Origin: Natronomonas sp.
GTDB taxonomy: Archaea; Halobacteriota; Halobacteria; Halobacteriales; Haloarculaceae
Assembly (NCBI GenBank): GCA_007121575.1
Contig: SKKJ01000334.1
Coordinates: forward strand, 1 to 6,213
DNA length: 6,213 nucleotides
Direction: 5' to 3'
The position numbers and the translations under genes were made by a program. Shown in pieces: positions 5,528 through 6,213 of this stretch. The notes beneath the pieces were generated by a model. It had not been told where the DNA came from. It ran no database searches and saw only the letters and a program-made list of their open reading frames with translations. Every line of letters starts with the position of its first letter. Position 1 is the stretch's first letter.

Positions 5528-6213
5528 ATGAGTGTACTCCGCGACGACATCGAAGACCTACAGCAACGATACGACGACGGACTGACCGCGGATGAGGTCG
5601 GCGAAGATGAACGCGCCATCCTCGATGCGTTTCTCGACGCGCTCGAAGCCGGCGAAATCCGCGCTGCAGAGAAACGCGACGGGCAATGGGAAGCCAACGG
5701 CTGGGTCAAGCAAGGGATCCTCCTGAACTTCGGCCTTCGAGCGATTCAAACCCATACCCACGGTGGCGTCGAGTATCACGACGTGCTCCCGCTTCGTGAA
5801 ACGGACGATCTTCCGGGCCGTGGGACCCGAAACACGCCGAACGGAACCGTCATCAGACGCGGCGCGTACATCGGTGGCGATGCCATCCTGATGAGTCCCG
5901 CGTTCGTCAACATCGGGGCGCACATCGGGGATGGCACGCTCGTCGATTCCTGTGATACGGTCGGCTCTGCGGCACAGATCGGTACTAACGTCAAACTCGG
6001 TGCGAACACGCTGATCGGCGGCGTGCTCGAACCGGTCGAAGCCGCACCCGTCATCGTCGAAGACGACGTCTCACTCGGCGCCGGCTGCCGCGTCACCAGC
6101 GGGTTCGTCGTCGGCGAGGGAAGCATCGTCGGCGAAAACACGCTTTTGACGCCGCGAATCCCGGTTTATGACCTGGTCGAAGAAGATATCATCTACGGCG
6201 AACTCCCGCCCGA
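5528..6213 (+). CDS. dapD: 2,3,4,5-tetrahydropyridine-2,6-dicarboxylate N-succinyltransferase (3' end cut by window edge)
   Basis: Cytoplasmic acyltransferase of lysine synthesis that transfers succinyl from succinyl-CoA to tetrahydrodipicolinate, giving N-succinyl-2-amino-6-oxopimelate and CoA. Of an expected 270-280 residues, 228 full codons are present; the left-handed beta-helix domain is covered and the C-terminal tail is missing. Residues 1-100 are the helical N-terminal domain, with EKRDGQW (48-54) and a following Trp-X-Lys block as in E. coli. Hexapeptide-repeat coils run from about 106 to 207, including FVNIGAHIGDGTLVD (126-140), TVGSAAQIG (144-152) and IGGVLEP (163-169). An ungapped alignment with E. 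coli DapD as I recall it places catalytic Asp141 at Asp140 here, but Glu189 at Arg188. The ATG at 5528 is the only reasonable start; neither a ribosome site nor a TATA box at leaderless distance precedes it. It diverges from htpX, so it heads its own transcript; dapA and dapB are not immediately upstream. Confidence 0.93.
   Translation, partial: MSVLRDDIEDLQQRYDDGLTADEVGEDERAILDAFLDALEAGEIRAAEKRDGQWEANGWVKQGILLNFGLRAIQTHTHGGVEYHDVLPLRETDDLPGRGTRNTPNGTVIRRGAYIGGDAILMSPAFVNIGAHIGDGTLVDSCDTVGSAAQIGTNVKLGANTLIGGVLEPVEAAPVIVEDDVSLGAGCRVTSGFVVGEGSIVGENTLLTPRIPVYDLVEEDIIYGELPP

Noticed and set aside
5558..6141. Overlapping 121-codon ORFs on the minus strand opposite dapD
   Set aside because: dapD is unmistakable in the plus frame; these have no promoter or motif and are antisense shadows.

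Overview
The window looks like chromosomal DNA from a halophilic archaeon (class Halobacteria). GC is about 60% by eye, and the proteins are rich in Asp and Glu. The secreted binding protein carries a twin-arginine lipoprotein signal, promoters are TATA-type, and most close relatives that come to mind are haloarchaeal. Nothing in it identifies a genus. It is densely coded: six protein genes, two cut by the window edges, no gene-free stretch over 300 bases, and no RNA gene, CRISPR array, insertion sequence or prophage part that I can see.

Region 1 (bases 1-3427, minus strand) is a three-gene ABC importer operon, read right to left: a lipoprotein substrate-binding protein (ThiB/TbpA family), a fused two-domain permease (ThiP-like), and an ATPase that runs off the left edge. 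The stop of the first gene abuts the start of the second (TAGATG), and the third follows after 25 bases. Together they would capture thiamine, or a related pyrimidine/thiazole compound, outside the membrane and pump it in at the cost of ATP. Two of the ligand contacts of the E. coli protein are changed, so the exact substrate is open.

Region 2 (3428-3541) is a 114-base divergent promoter region with a self-complementary TATA element and an imperfect inverted repeat. To its right, on the plus strand, lies a membrane protein of the AI-2E exporter/PerM (UPF0118) family (3542-4540). It converges on htpX (4549-5415, minus), with only 8 bases between the two stop codons. HtpX is a membrane-bound zinc metalloprotease for quality control of membrane proteins. 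Its TATA box lies where a leaderless transcript would be expected.

Region 3 (5528-6213, plus, cut by the right edge) is dapD, the succinyltransferase of lysine synthesis through the succinylated diaminopimelate route. It diverges from htpX across 112 bases.

I see no undescribed system here. The points most worth a second look are the altered ligand and catalytic positions in ThiB and DapD, the compact divergent promoter at 3428-3541, and the strong depletion of CTAG.
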